In this document: positions 5,656 through 14,715 of the stretch, one piece after another
Position numbering within the stretch: the stretch's first letter is position 1
Layout of the letters: each line of letters starts with the position of its first letter
Origin: Candidatus Enterenecus merdae
Lineage (GTDB): Bacteria; Bacillota; Clostridia; Oscillospirales; Oscillospiraceae
Assembly (NCBI GenBank): GCA_018716385.1
Contig: DVJZ01000024.1
Location: 1-42,897, forward strand
Length of the DNA stretch: 42,897 nt
Reading direction: 5' to 3'
The notes under the pieces: generated by a model
Databases searched by the model: none
The model's input: the letters and a program-made list of their open reading frames with translations, nothing else
Told to the model about the DNA's origin: nothing
Made by a program: the position numbers and the translations under genes

Positions 5656-6058
5656 CATCCACGGCCCATTGAATCAAGACAAAAGAAAGGACATTCACCA
5701 TCGAAAGGTGAAAATGAATTGTTTTTGAACCCTATATCCAAACCATTCCGCGTTTCTTTCTCTGTCCTTACAGCCCTGCCATAAGGCCGACCAGATTTGG
5801 AAAATGATTGGACAAATCTTGTTTATCCGCAGCAGTTTCCGAGACACCTTTGAAATACGTTGCGCTCCTTGGCTGCTTTGAAACATCAGTTGCTGAGGAA
5901 GCTCTGCTTTGACATGGCCTCCTGAAGGTGAGGGGATCAGGTGTTGTTGTTTGTAGAGGAGCTCCTGTGGACCGCCACAGCTTAGGGTGAAGGGTGATAA
6001 TCCGTTATGGAATGCACAGACTATTTCTGATCTTTGCACGTTAAAAGGAGCGGGCGGC
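5656..6058. other. Gene-poor stretch, possible degraded sequence
   Basis: No recognisable gene. A minus-strand reading frame covers 5695-6168, but it overlaps the DUF1801 gene, has no ribosome site and resembles nothing I know. A TTGACA at about 5918 has no matching -10 at the right distance. The DUF1801 ribosome site lies at its right end. Confidence 0.35.
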
Positions 6059-6436
6059 ATGGAAGTCTTTGCAGAATATCTGGCGCAGATCAAAGCTCCG
6101 CAGCACCGCACCCGCATGGAGAAGGTGCTGGAGTGGGTGGGGCGGACGTTTCGCGAACTGGAACCCAAGATTGCATGGAATCAGCCCATGTTTACCGACC
6201 ATGGGACATTCATCATCGCGTTTAGCGCCGCCGCCAAGCACCTGGCTGTTTCTCCCGAACGGGCGGGTATGGAGCATTTTACGCAGGAAATCGCGCAGGC
6301 GGGCTATGGGCAAAGTGAAATGCTGTTTCGTATCCCGTGGGACAAGGACGTCGATTACCCGCTGCTGCACCGGATGATCGCCTTTAACCGCACCGAAAAA
6401 GCCCATTGCAAAACCTTTTGGAGGAGTAAGACATGA
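6059..6436 (+). CDS. DUF1801-family (YdhG/Fra-like) protein
   Basis: 125 residues from ATG 6059, chosen over 5987 because AAAAGGAG lies 9 bases upstream and homology begins at MEVFAEYLAQIK. The features WNQPMFTDHGTFIIAFSAAAKHLAVSP and IPWDKDVDYPLLHRMIAFN are those of DUF1801 proteins; some Bacillota members have been described as frataxin-like iron chaperones (Fra/YdhG). A role in iron delivery is therefore possible but not shown here. It overlaps the following HD-domain gene by four bases (ATGA), so the two are coupled. Confidence 0.75.
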   Translation: MEVFAEYLAQIKAPQHRTRMEKVLEWVGRTFRELEPKIAWNQPMFTDHGTFIIAFSAAAKHLAVSPERAGMEHFTQEIAQAGYGQSEMLFRIPWDKDVDYPLLHRMIAFNRTEKAHCKTFWRSKT

Positions 6437-7032
6437 CGCCTCTGGATATCTTTGACAGGCTGGGGCGCTGCTTGCTGGAGGACGCCCGCCCCAGCCAGGC
6501 ACTGGAAACGCTCTTTGCCCGGCCGCTCCCACCGGAATTTGACCTGCTGCAGCGTCTGAAAACCACAAAGCAGTCGCCAGTCCACCACCCGGAGGGAACT
6601 GTGTGGAATCACACCATGCTGGTGGTAGATGAGGCGGCGAAGCGGCGCGGGGAGAGCAAATGCGCCCCGGCGCTGATGTGGGCCGCACTACTCCATGATG
6701 TTGGGAAGCCGGCTACCACCCGCGTAAGACGGGGGAAAATCACCTCCTATGAACATGAAAAGGTGGGCGCAGAGCTGGCCCGGCGGTTTTTGTCCGGATT
6801 TGGGATGGACAAAACACTAACTGACCAGGTGTGTATGCTGATTCGCTATCACATGCAGATCCTGTTTGTGGTGAAGGATCTTCCTTTTGCGGATGTGAAG
6901 GGGATGAAGGAAAACGCCGATGTGGCCGAGGTGGCGCTATTGGGGCTCTGCGACCGGCTTGGACGACTTCACGCAGTCCCTGAAGCGGAAGAGGCAAATA
7001 TCCGTCGATTTATGGAAATATGCGGGCAATGA
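6433..7032 (+). CDS. HD-domain phosphohydrolase
   Basis: 199 residues. The HD metal-binding pattern is clear: His60 (in GTVWNHTM), His88-Asp89 (in LLHDVGKP), His108 (in YEHEKVGAE) and a later Asp in LCDRLGR. The spacing is like the HD domain of CCA-adding tRNA nucleotidyltransferases, but no nucleotidyltransferase domain is present. It is probably a metal-dependent nucleotidase or phosphodiesterase in the cytoplasm; the substrate is unknown. It is coupled by ATGA to the DUF1801 gene and is 27 bases upstream of the thioredoxin-fold gene, forming a three-gene operon. Confidence 0.75.
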   Translation: MTPLDIFDRLGRCLLEDARPSQALETLFARPLPPEFDLLQRLKTTKQSPVHHPEGTVWNHTMLVVDEAAKRRGESKCAPALMWAALLHDVGKPATTRVRRGKITSYEHEKVGAELARRFLSGFGMDKTLTDQVCMLIRYHMQILFVVKDLPFADVKGMKENADVAEVALLGLCDRLGRLHAVPEAEEANIRRFMEICGQ

Positions 7033-7059
7033 CGCGGCCCGGCCAAAGGAGGAAAGGCT

Positions 7060-9057
7060 ATGCCCAACCGGCTGCAATTTGAACAATCGCCGTATCTGCT
7101 CCAACACAGAGAGAATCCCGTGGACTGGCGGCCCTGGGGGAAAGAGGCCTTCCAGGCCGCCCGGGAGGAGGACAAGCCGGTGTTTCTCAGCATCGGCTAT
7201 TCAACCTGCCACTGGTGTCATGTCATGGCCCATGAATCCTTTGAGGATGAGACCGTGGCGGAGACGGTCAACCGGGATTTTATCCCCATCAAAGTAGACC
7301 GGGAGGAGCGCCCGGATGTAGACGCGGTCTATATGGCCGCCTGCCTTGCTATGACTGGCTCCGGCGGCTGGCCGCTCACGGTGCTGCTCACGCCGGAGCA
7401 AAAGCCCTTCTGGGCCGGGACTTATCTCCCCAAGCAGGCACTGTTGTCCCTGCTGCACCAAGCGGCGCGGCTGTGGCGGGAGGACAGGGACAGCCTGCTT
7501 GCCTTCGGAGAGGAGCTGACCGCCCGCCTGAAAGCGAAGGAGGGCGCAGGAACCGGCTTGCCTGACCGGGGACTGGTAAGCCGGGCGGCCAGCCTTTACG
7601 CTCAAAGCTTTGACCCCCACTGGGGCGGCTTTGGGCACGCCCCAAAATTCCCCACGCCCCATAATCTGATCTTCCTGCTTCGGTACGCCCAACGCACAGG
7701 GGATGACCATGCCCGTGCCATGGCGGAGCGGACCTTGGAAGGGATGTACCGGGGCGGCCTGTTTGACCATGTGGGCGGCGGCTTTGCCCGGTATTCCACC
7801 GATGAAATGTGGCTCGTCCCCCATTTTGAAAAGATGCTTTACGATAACGCGCTGCTGGCCTTGGCCTACACCGAAGCCTATCAACTGACCCGGCGGCCGC
7901 TCTATGGGGAAATCGTCCGCCGTACGCTGGATTACGTCCTTCAGGAGCTGACCGACCCTCAGAGGGGCTTCTATTGTGGGCAGGACGCGGACAGCGAGGG
8001 TGTGGAGGGGAAATATTATGTGTTTACCGCCAGCGAGCTGAAAGATTTGCTCGGGCCGGAGGACGGGGAAGCGTTTTGCCGCTGGTACGGCGTGACCGAG
8101 AGGGGAAACTTTGAGGGAAAGAGTATCCTCAATCTCATTGACCAAGAGCAGGTTGAGCAGGAGCCAGAGCGCATCAAATGCTTGCGGGAGAAGGTGTATG
8201 CCTACCGCTTGGGAAGGACCCAGCTCCATAAGGACGACAAGGTGCTTGCAGCATGGAATGGGCTTATGATCGCGGCCCTGGCCCGGGCGGGGCTGGTATT
8301 GGACGAAGCCCGCTATCTGGACGCCGCCATGCGGGCGGCGGCATTTTTGAAACAGAGCCTCACGGAAGAGGGCGGCCGCCTGCTGGCCAGATGGCGGGAG
8401 GGGCAGGGGGCCCACCCCGGAAAGCTGGATGATTACGCGTTCTGTGCCTGGGGTCTGCTGGAGCTGTATGGCGTGACTTTCCAGACCGCATATCTGGCAG
8501 AGGCCCAGCGCTTGACAGGGAGGCTGCTGGAACGATTCTTCGATGGGCAAGCCGGTGGGTTTTATCCCTACGCCTCAGATGGCGAGCAGCTCATCACCCG
8601 GACGAAAGAAACCTATGATGGGGCCATGCCATCGGGCAACTCGGTGGCGGCGCTGGTCCTTTCCCGCCTGGCCCGCCTCACCGGGGCGGCTCGCTGGCGA
8701 ACCGCCGCCGATTTGCAACTGGCGTATCTGGCGGGCGCTGTCCGAGAATACCCTGCTGGGTACGGCTTTGCCATGTTGGTGTTTCTGGAGGAACTGTGGC
8801 CCTCGGCGGAGCTGGTCTGCACCTCCCGGACCGTTCCGGAGGAATTGGCCGCCTTTCTGCGGGAGGCCTCCCGGCCTGAACTGACGGTGCTGGTAAAAAC
8901 GCCGGAAACGGCCAAAGAGCTGGAGGGACTTGCCCCGTTCACGCAACCTTATCCGGTGCCGGAAACGGGTGTCCGGTACTATCTTTGCCAAAATGGCGCC
9001 TGTGCGCAACCGGTGGACAGCATTTCAAAGATTAGAGGGCACTTGGGGCAGGACTGA
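7060..9057 (+). CDS. YyaL/spermatogenesis-associated-protein-20-like thioredoxin-fold protein
   Basis: 665 residues. The N-terminal DUF255 thioredoxin-like domain has the hallmark NPVDWRPWG and [16 protein letters not shown], with Cys50 and Cys53 as a redox pair, then [12 protein letters not shown]-type sequence. The rest is a six-hairpin (alpha/alpha toroid) domain like N-acylglucosamine 2-epimerases, with [10 protein letters not shown] and [16 protein letters not shown]. The family is widespread and its reaction is undetermined; both redox and sugar-related roles have been suggested. GGAGG lies upstream of the ATG. It is the last gene of the operon, with a strong terminator at 9153-9197. 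Confidence 0.85.
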   Translation: MPNRLQFEQSPYLLQHRENPVDWRPWGKEAFQAAREEDKPVFLSIGYSTCHWCHVMAHESFEDETVAETVNRDFIPIKVDREERPDVDAVYMAACLAMTGSGGWPLTVLLTPEQKPFWAGTYLPKQALLSLLHQAARLWREDRDSLLAFGEELTARLKAKEGAGTGLPDRGLVSRAASLYAQSFDPHWGGFGHAPKFPTPHNLIFLLRYAQRTGDDHARAMAERTLEGMYRGGLFDHVGGGFARYSTDEMWLVPHFEKMLYDNALLALAYTEAYQLTRRPLYGEIVRRTLDYVLQELTDPQRGFYCGQDADSEGVEGKYYVFTASELKDLLGPEDGEAFCRWYGVTERGNFEGKSILNLIDQEQVEQEPERIKCLREKVYAYRLGRTQLHKDDKVLAAWNGLMIAALARAGLVLDEARYLDAAMRAAAFLKQSLTEEGGRLLARWREGQGAHPGKLDDYAFCAWGLLELYGVTFQTAYLAEAQRLTGRLLERFFDGQAGGFYPYASDGEQLITRTKETYDGAMPSGNSVAALVLSRLARLTGAARWRTAADLQLAYLAGAVREYPAGYGFAMLVFLEELWPSAELVCTSRTVPEELAAFLREASRPELTVLVKTPETAKELEGLAPFTQPYPVPETGVRYYLCQNGACAQPVDSISKIRGHLGQD

Positions 9058-9152
9058 ACATTTGCCGCAAAGGGAACCTGCCCAATCAACAGGGGTTCCG
9101 GTGCGCTTCCAGAGCTTGAAGGTGTCGATGTCAACCAACCCTTCCAGGATGA

Positions 9153-9197
9153 GTGTTCTGGCAGCCTTTCCAAGGCTGCCAGAACACCTGCTTTTTT
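9153..9197 (+). terminator. Terminator of the DUF1801-HD-YyaL operon
   Basis: A perfect 16-bp stem GTGTTCTGGCAGCCTT (9153-9168) / 9172-9187 with a TCC loop, then CTGCTTTTTT. Confidence 0.9.
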
Positions 9198-9439
9198 GGC
9201 GGATTTCATCCGGCAATGTGGGATGGGCACAGGTGATACTGCGCCCTTTCTTGTGTTTGCAGCTCCCGTCAGGGGGGCGGCAGGATCAACGGCAGGGGCT
9301 GGGCCGCCCTCGCACAGCCGGGGTGGATGCGGGACTGCCGCTGTCCACCCTGCCCGCCTTCTCAGCGCCGAACCCCTCCCAATTCCCGATGAATCGGTTG
9401 GGCATCCAAGCCCCCCGCCCAGACAGGAGGTTTGATCCT
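9198..9439. other. Intergenic, nothing recognised
   Basis: GC-rich sequence between the terminator at 9153-9197 and the stop of the minus-strand flavoprotein gene. Open frames here on both strands lack ribosome sites and overlap real genes. Confidence 0.5.
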
Positions 9440-10030
9440 TCAGGCGGAAGGCCCGGCGCTGACCAACAGGGAAGCGGCAAAGGCGCGGGCCCGGGCGGCC
9501 TTGCTCTCGTCCATAAAGACGGTGCCATAGCCCAGGTGGCGCTCGGCCAGCATTCCCAGGTAGCGCAGCTGGGAGTGTTTGCAGTAGCGCCGCATCCCCT
9601 CTTCCCACAGGTCGGCCCCCGTGGCCGGCCGGTAGCCGCAGGTGGTCACCAGCGCCACCGGCTTGCCCGCCCACAGAGCGGGGCCCTTCTCCCCGCCGTA
9701 ATACTTGTTCATCCCGTAGACCAGCCGGTCCAGCACTGCCTTCATGGGCGGGGTGCAGAACCAGGAGTAGATGGGGGTGGCCAGCACCAGAAGGTCGCAG
9801 GCGAGGACCTGGTCGAACAGCTCTCCCATGTCATCCCCCTGGGGACAGCCAAAGGTAGACCAGTCCCGTTGGCAGGCCCGGCAGGCGGTGCAGCCGCGCA
9901 GGTCTAACCCATACAGCCACACCGTTTGGCACACATGGCCGCCAGCCTCCAGCTCGGCCTGAAAGGGGGATAGCAGTTGGGCGGTGTTCCCCGACCGGCG
10001 GGGGCTACCCATCAGGATCAAAACGTTCAT
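9440..10030 (-). CDS. NADPH-dependent FMN reductase / iron-sulfur flavoprotein family
   Basis: 196 residues. The N-terminus MNVLILMGSPRRSGNT is the flavodoxin-like FMN phosphate loop (residues 8-16), and TPIYSW and TTCGYRP segments complete the flavin site. Cys47, Cys50, Cys53 and Cys62 form a CX2CX2CX8C pattern like the iron-sulfur site of archaeal iron-sulfur flavoproteins, so a cluster is possible. It would pass electrons from a pyridine nucleotide or ferredoxin to an unknown acceptor. The start has AGGAGGG 6 bases upstream. It follows the arginase-fold gene on the same strand after 77 bases and may share its transcript. Confidence 0.8.
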   Translation of the reverse strand: MNVLILMGSPRRSGNTAQLLSPFQAELEAGGHVCQTVWLYGLDLRGCTACRACQRDWSTFGCPQGDDMGELFDQVLACDLLVLATPIYSWFCTPPMKAVLDRLVYGMNKYYGGEKGPALWAGKPVALVTTCGYRPATGADLWEEGMRRYCKHSQLRYLGMLAERHLGYGTVFMDESKAARARAFAASLLVSAGPSA

Positions 10031-10107
10031 GTGGAACCCTCCTAAACCTTGGGCCTCCGAGCATTTGCCGCTGCCCTGGAGTCCCGGTGCGCTTGAGTGC
10101 GGGGCGG

Positions 10108-10959
10108 TCAGCGGGTGAACAGGGGCAGGCCGGCAAACAGCTTGTGCAGCCGGTATGCGTCAAAGGGCAGGTACTCGGCGATGGTGAAGCCCACCACGTC
10201 CGCGCCGTCGGTGACGGTGGCCAGCACGTCGGCCAGCGTCTGCATGGACAGCTTGCCGCCCCCGGAACCGTCGCCGGACAGGTCGGGGTTGGCAAAATAG
10301 GTGTCGTGGAACCGTCGCTCGTCCAGCACGTCCACATCCAGATGGACCAGCACCCGGTCAAAACGGCCCAGGAAGTCCCGGATCCGGCCCAGGTCCACTG
10401 GCCGGTCACCCTGAACCTGATTGGGGATCCCCATCCGGCGCAGGGACTGCTCCTGATAGGCGTGCATCGGCTGCAGGCCCACATACAGGAGCTGGTCGGG
10501 GCGGAAGGGCGGGTTCTTCCGCTGGTCACGCAGCGGGGGAGCGCCGTGGCCCATCAGGGCGCCCAGTACCATGGCGTGGGCATAGGGATAGCCGTCCTGT
10601 ACGGTGGAGACGTCCGGGTGGGCGTCGATCCAGACGATCCCCAGCTCTGGGTACAGCCCCCGCAGATAGTCAAAGGGGGCCAGGGACACCAGGCAGTTGC
10701 CGCCCAGGGTGATGACCCGGTCAGGCCGGGCGGCGGCCAGTTTGGCCTGGGCATCCCGGATGCCGGAGAGTACCTCATCCAGGGCATAGATGCCCTGGGA
10801 GACGGCCTTTTCCCGTCCGTCCGGCGGGGGCAGCTCCACCCGCACCAGGGGCTGGTCAGGATTGGCGGGCAGGATGTGCTGGAGCAGGTTGGCCCCGAAG
10901 TGGTAGGCCTCCAGCCCACCGCTCACATGGTCGGGGTAGAGCAGGCGAATGGTCTTCAT
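10108..10959 (-). CDS. Arginase/agmatinase-fold protein with an altered metal motif
   Basis: 283 residues. The ureohydrolase fold is shown by WIDAHPDVST (Asp112, His114, Asp116) and VHLDVDVLD, both manganese-ligand motifs. The first motif, normally GGDHS, reads GGNCLVS (residues 86-92), so the usual first His ligand is missing; a Cys is present beside it. This variant occurs in a poorly characterised branch of the family, so arginine or agmatine should not be assumed as substrate. GGAGG precedes the ATG, and a good promoter lies at 11037-11065. It is transcribed away from the lipoprotein gene at 11206. Confidence 0.75.
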   Translation of the reverse strand: MKTIRLLYPDHVSGGLEAYHFGANLLQHILPANPDQPLVRVELPPPDGREKAVSQGIYALDEVLSGIRDAQAKLAAARPDRVITLGGNCLVSLAPFDYLRGLYPELGIVWIDAHPDVSTVQDGYPYAHAMVLGALMGHGAPPLRDQRKNPPFRPDQLLYVGLQPMHAYQEQSLRRMGIPNQVQGDRPVDLGRIRDFLGRFDRVLVHLDVDVLDERRFHDTYFANPDLSGDGSGGGKLSMQTLADVLATVTDGADVVGFTIAEYLPFDAYRLHKLFAGLPLFTR

Positions 10960-11036
10960 GGCTTGGCTCCTCCTTCCATTTGGATCGGCGCCCGCCCCGC
11001 TGCCGGGGCCGGCGGGGTGGGTTCTCTGTGAGCAGC

Positions 11037-11065
11037 ATTGTAACGCGCCGGGGAGGAAAAGTCAA
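11037..11065 (-). promoter_or_regulatory. Promoter of the arginase-fold gene
   Basis: Minus strand: TTGACT (11065-11060), 17-base spacer, TACAAT (11042-11037). Confidence 0.65.
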
Positions 11066-11105
11066 AGCCCTGGGCTCTGGGGGGCGGCCTGGGAGGAAAC
11101 GGGAC

Positions 11106-11134
11106 TTGATTTGAGGCGGCGCAGACCGTATACT
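11106..11134 (+). promoter_or_regulatory. Promoter of the amidase-domain lipoprotein gene
   Basis: TTGATT (11106-11111), 17-base spacer, TATACT (11129-11134). Confidence 0.65.
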
Positions 11135-11205
11135 TAAGGGACAAGACCTACCCTGCCCCCAAAGGAGGGCGGGCACCCAAAGAAAGGCATCGGAGGCGGC
11201 AGGCG

Positions 11206-12528
11206 ATGGAGGCAAGGGCAGGAGTGCGGGACGGATGGAACACACGGACGGGCAAGGGGGGAGCCCGGCGGGCTGTGGCCGGACTGGCGCTGGCCGGGGC
11301 CCTGCTGGGGCTGCTGGCGGGCTGCGCCGGCGGGGCAGGGGCCGCGCAGGGGAGCGCGGCGCCCACGCAGCAGGCCATTGCCCCCCAGCCCTTGGTCACC
11401 CAGGCCCAAGATACCTCGCTGGGGGAGGGGGAGATCGTATACGAGCAGGGGGTGGCGGCGCTGAGCCAGGAGCAGGAGGCGCTCATCCATGCCTACATGA
11501 CCCGGGCTTATGAGGGGCTGGGGCGGCTGGAGGAACCGGACTTCTCCGACCTGTTCACCGACCAGACCCAGGCCCAGGCCAGCCAGAGCGGGATCGCCCT
11601 GCAGATCGGGGCCAGGCAGCTGATCGACGGGCTGGACTACACCCTGACCGGCTATCACTACACCCTCTCCTGCATGCAGACCACCCAGCGGGAGGACGGC
11701 ACGATGGAGGTGGGGGCCATCGAGACCGTGGTGCAAAACTTCACCCAGCTGCCCGGGGTGGACTCGGAGCGGTCGGGCAACTTCCACCACTTCGTGCTGG
11801 AGCAGGTGGAGGGGAGGTGGTATCTCCAGAGCCATATGCAGTATGACACCTTATACGGCCAGCTTATGGAGGAGCTGGAGTCGAACTGGAGGGAGGTGGA
11901 TCTGGCGGCGCAGTACATCCAGGCGATGCCTGCCTATCTGGAGCAGCTTCAAGCCGGACAGGCCCAGCGGGAAGCGCAGCAGGGGCGGGACAGCGCCCTG
12001 CCCCAGGCTGACCATCCCTATGACCGGCAGGGGGCGCTGGACTATGCGGACGCCTACGCCATGGAGCGCAACCTGGACTGGGCCGATTACAGCTCCGTGG
12101 GGGGCAACTGTCAGAACTATGTCTCCCAATGCCTGCTGGCCGGGGGGATCCCCATGGACACGGCGGGGGACGCGGTGTGGAAGTGGTACGGCAGCACCCC
12201 CTCCAGTTCCACCCAGGCGGAGGGGCGCTCCCCCTCGTGGACTGGGGTGGGCAGCTTCTTGCGTTACGCCCTGGACAACGATGGCTTCGGCCTGGTGGCC
12301 CAGGTGGACGCGCCCTATGGCAGCGGGCAGCCCGGGGACCTGATCCAGATGGGCACCGAGGGGGTGTGGCGCCATGTGGTGATCATCCGGGCGCTGGTGC
12401 AGGATGAAGCGGGCAACACGGTGGACTACCTGATCCATTCCAATACCAACGACCTGCGCAACTTCCCGGCCAGCCTGTACTGCTATCCCATCTTTTCCCT
12501 GACCCGGATCATTGGCTGGAACGACTGA
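11206..12528 (+). CDS. Lipoprotein with C-terminal amidase domain (Amidase_6)
   Basis: 440 residues. Residues 23-40 form a lipoprotein signal ending LLGLLAGC, with Cys40 as the lipidation site, so it is anchored outside the membrane. The middle (about 80-250) is a poorly conserved region. From about residue 265 there is a putative amidase domain: YDRQGALDYADAYAMERNLD, then GGNCQNYVSQCLLAGG with the likely nucleophile Cys, and a WRHVVIIRAL His region and LIHSNTND near the end. Proteins of this kind probably cut peptidoglycan or other amides at the cell surface. GGAGG lies 9 bases before the ATG, and its own promoter is at 11106-11134. Confidence 0.8.
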   Translation: MEARAGVRDGWNTRTGKGGARRAVAGLALAGALLGLLAGCAGGAGAAQGSAAPTQQAIAPQPLVTQAQDTSLGEGEIVYEQGVAALSQEQEALIHAYMTRAYEGLGRLEEPDFSDLFTDQTQAQASQSGIALQIGARQLIDGLDYTLTGYHYTLSCMQTTQREDGTMEVGAIETVVQNFTQLPGVDSERSGNFHHFVLEQVEGRWYLQSHMQYDTLYGQLMEELESNWREVDLAAQYIQAMPAYLEQLQAGQAQREAQQGRDSALPQADHPYDRQGALDYADAYAMERNLDWADYSSVGGNCQNYVSQCLLAGGIPMDTAGDAVWKWYGSTPSSSTQAEGRSPSWTGVGSFLRYALDNDGFGLVAQVDAPYGSGQPGDLIQMGTEGVWRHVVIIRALVQDEAGNTVDYLIHSNTNDLRNFPASLYCYPIFSLTRIIGWND

Positions 12529-12559
12529 GCTGGGCGGCTGGACAGGGTATGGACCGGAC

Positions 12560-12589
12560 TTGACAGGGGGCGGGGACATCCTGTATACT
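12560..12589 (+). promoter_or_regulatory. Promoter of the DUF368 gene
   Basis: TTGACA (12560-12565), 18-base spacer, TATACT (12584-12589). It implies a leader of about 165 bases before the start at 12759. Confidence 0.65.
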
Positions 12590-12758
12590 GGGCGGCAGAA
12601 TGCAGAAGGGGAAGGGCGGCGGAGCCCCTGCGCCGGCACGCACAAAAGGGCGCCCCTCTGGAGCGGTGGGCAGGCATGGCCCCCGGTTCGGGTTCCGGGC
12701 CGCGGGGATGCCTGCCTGCGTATTCCGGCAAGCTTTATTTGGAAGGCAGGTGGCGGGG

Positions 12759-13568
12759 ATGACCCATCGGGAAAAGGTGATCACGGCGCTGAAGGGGCTG
12801 GTGGTGGGCGGGACGATGCTGGTGCCCGGGGCCAGCGGCGGCTCCATGGCCATGATCCTGGGGGTGTATGACAAGCTGGTGTCCTCCGTCAGCTCTTTCC
12901 TGAAGCACAAGCGGGCCAGCTTTGTCTTCCTGGCCCTGTTCGCGGCGGGGGGGCTGCTGGGTATGATCGCCTTTGCCAAGCCGCTGCTGGCCCTCATCGA
13001 GCGCTACCCCATGCCCATGCAGTACTTTTTCCTGGGGGCGGTGGCGGGGGGCATCCCCCTGATCTTCCGGGAGGCCCAGGTCAAGCGATTCTCCTGGCGG
13101 CTTCCGGTGTACATTCTGATCGGCGTGGCGGTGGTGGTGCTCATCGGGCTGGTGCCGGTGGGCAAGGTACAGTCTGAGATGGAGGCGGGGGTGCTCAGCT
13201 TCCTGCTGCTGGCGGTGGCGGGCTTCATCGCGGCGGTGGCCTTGGTGCTGCCCGGCATCAGCGTGTCCTACCTACTGCTACTCATGGGGCTGTATGACGA
13301 GACCATGCGGGCTATCAGCACCTTCTATCTGCCCTTCCTGATCCCGCTGGGGCTGGGGCTGGTGGCGGGTATCGTGCCCACCACCAAGGTGCTGGAGCGG
13401 GCCATAGAGCGCCACCCCCATCCCACCTACCTGATCATGCTGGGCTTCATGCTGGGATCCATGGCCGAGCTCTATCCCGGAATCCCCGATTGGAGTGGGG
13501 TGCCCTTGTGCCTGCTCACCTTGGCAGCCGGCTTTTGCATCATCTGGGGGATCTCCCGAAAGGCATAA
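12759..13568 (+). CDS. popT: DUF368 membrane protein (PopT-type undecaprenyl-phosphate translocase)
   Basis: 269 residues from ATG 12759; an in-frame start at 12600 would add a proline- and arginine-rich tail unlike the family. It opens with MTHREKVITALKGLVVGGTMLVPGASGG, the DUF368 signature, repeated in inverted form as ALVLPGISVSYLLLLMGLYD near residue 160. About eight hydrophobic segments are visible. DUF368 proteins have been reported as PopT, recycling undecaprenyl phosphate from the outer to the inner leaflet for cell-wall synthesis. Family membership is clear; function is by homology. The ribosome site is weak. A terminator follows directly. Confidence 0.8.
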   Translation: MTHREKVITALKGLVVGGTMLVPGASGGSMAMILGVYDKLVSSVSSFLKHKRASFVFLALFAAGGLLGMIAFAKPLLALIERYPMPMQYFFLGAVAGGIPLIFREAQVKRFSWRLPVYILIGVAVVVLIGLVPVGKVQSEMEAGVLSFLLLAVAGFIAAVALVLPGISVSYLLLLMGLYDETMRAISTFYLPFLIPLGLGLVAGIVPTTKVLERAIERHPHPTYLIMLGFMLGSMAELYPGIPDWSGVPLCLLTLAAGFCIIWGISRKA

Positions 13569-13570
13569 TG

Positions 13571-13603
13571 ATACGGCGGACCGCTGGCGGTCCGCCGTAT
13601 TTT
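13571..13603 (+). terminator. Terminator of the DUF368 gene
   Basis: ATACGGCGGACC (13571-13582) / GGTCCGCCGTAT (13589-13600) with a GCTGGC loop, then TTT. It lies between convergent genes and may work both ways. Confidence 0.8.
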
Positions 13604-13613
13604 CTCGCGCGGA

Positions 13614-14399
13614 TTATCCCTGGGCCAGGTCCACCATCACGGCCCGGCAGCCCATGGCCGAAAAGCTGTCCCACAGGGTTTCCGGTGCGATGGCATACGA
13701 CCCGTAGATGGGGTCGGCCACCAGGAACTGCCCGTCCTCCATGCCGGAGAGCACCACGCAGTGCAGGTTGCTGTATGGCAGGTAGACCTCCCCGCTGGGC
13801 AGGATCCAGGAGGAGGAACCGGCGTAGGCGGGCTGGGCATAGCCCAGGGTGACCCAGAGGGCCAGAGGCACGCCGGCCTGGGCGTAGGCGGCCAGCTCCT
13901 CCAGGGTCAAGTCGGGCAGGGCGATCACGCGGTCGGCCCCGCCCACATCCCCCAGGTAGCCGTTGCCCGCCTGGAGGATGGGGCCTTCTAAGCAGTACCA
14001 GCCGTCGCTCTGGCTGGTGGCGTCGCCGATGTAATAGTCCTCTGGGGAGGGGGCAAAGCGCTGCCCGCCCTGGTAGGTGAAGCCCTGGACGGGCAGATAG
14101 TCCTGGTAGAGCAGGAGGGGGTCGGCCTGGTAGCCGGCGGCCCGCAGCAGCATGGCCAGGCTGGTCACCTCGCAGCCGTTGGGCAGCTCCGGCCCCTGGT
14201 AGATCAGCTCCACTGGGGCGTACCTGGCTGGGGCGGCGCTGGCTGAAGGGCCGGGGCAGAAGGCCGCGTCGGTCTGGCCGGACAGCTTGGACAGCTCAAT
14301 CTGGCGCTCCACGTCCGCACTTTCGGCGGGGGAGCAGGCGCACAGCAGGCACAGGGCCAGCAACGCTGCCAGAAGGGGGGCGCGTCGGTGGCGAGCCAT
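13614..14399 (-). CDS. C39-like cysteine peptidase lipoprotein
   Basis: 261 residues. The N-terminus is a lipoprotein signal (LLAALLALCLLCAC, likely lipidated Cys22). The rest is a peptidase_C39_2 domain: ELPNGCEVTSLAMLLRAAGY with the probable nucleophile Cys76, a GVPLALWVTLGY strand, and NLHCVVLSGMEDGQFLVADP with the catalytic His. Such surface proteins cleave unknown peptides and are common in Clostridia. The start has a good AGGA-type site, and a promoter lies at 14499-14527. It is convergent with the DUF368 gene. Confidence 0.8.
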   Translation of the reverse strand: MARHRRAPLLAALLALCLLCACSPAESADVERQIELSKLSGQTDAAFCPGPSASAAPARYAPVELIYQGPELPNGCEVTSLAMLLRAAGYQADPLLLYQDYLPVQGFTYQGGQRFAPSPEDYYIGDATSQSDGWYCLEGPILQAGNGYLGDVGGADRVIALPDLTLEELAAYAQAGVPLALWVTLGYAQPAYAGSSSWILPSGEVYLPYSNLHCVVLSGMEDGQFLVADPIYGSYAIAPETLWDSFSAMGCRAVMVDLAQG

Positions 14400-14498
14400 A
14401 CGGAATCACGTCCTTTCTGTGAAGGGGGCTGGAACATCCAACAGCGTGCCACATGGGAATGAAGCCGCGCTGAAGGGGAGGGGCCTGGGGATATCCCC

Positions 14499-14527
14499 AG
14501 TATAAGACAGGGCGCGTGATATGTAAA
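14499..14527 (-). promoter_or_regulatory. Promoter of the C39-like lipoprotein gene
   Basis: Minus strand: TTTACA (14527-14522), 17-base spacer, TATACT (14504-14499). The divergent region 14400-14715 contains no other gene; a plus-strand promoter for the phosphate transporter must lie in its right half but is not obvious. Confidence 0.55.
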
Positions 14528-14715
14528 ATGCTTGTTTTGAATTCAGAATAATACCTAAAAGGCATGGGAAGTGGGACGGAAAGAAATTGCGTCAGGGGAT
14601 GGACAGAATGGGAAAGGTTGTGTAAAATAGAAAAAGCTGTGGAATGGTGAGGGAGCATCCTCCGCCACACAGGGAACGGACCGGGAAAAAGAGTGATAAA
14701 GAGAGGGAACCATCC

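Noticed and set aside
5695-6168. 157-residue minus-strand frame before the DUF1801 gene
   Set aside because: No ribosome site, overlaps a real gene, and no family recognised; kept only as a possibly degraded region.
7201-8550. 449-residue minus-strand frame opposite the YyaL-like gene
   Set aside because: Antisense shadow; the plus-strand gene has conserved motifs throughout.
8979-9674. 231-residue minus-strand frame between the YyaL-like and flavoprotein genes
   Set aside because: It crosses a strong terminator and the flavoprotein gene in another frame; composition is that of GC-rich noise.
12600-12758. Longer start for the DUF368 protein
   Set aside because: The extra 53 residues are Pro/Arg/Gly-rich, and the family begins at the THREKVITALKG segment.
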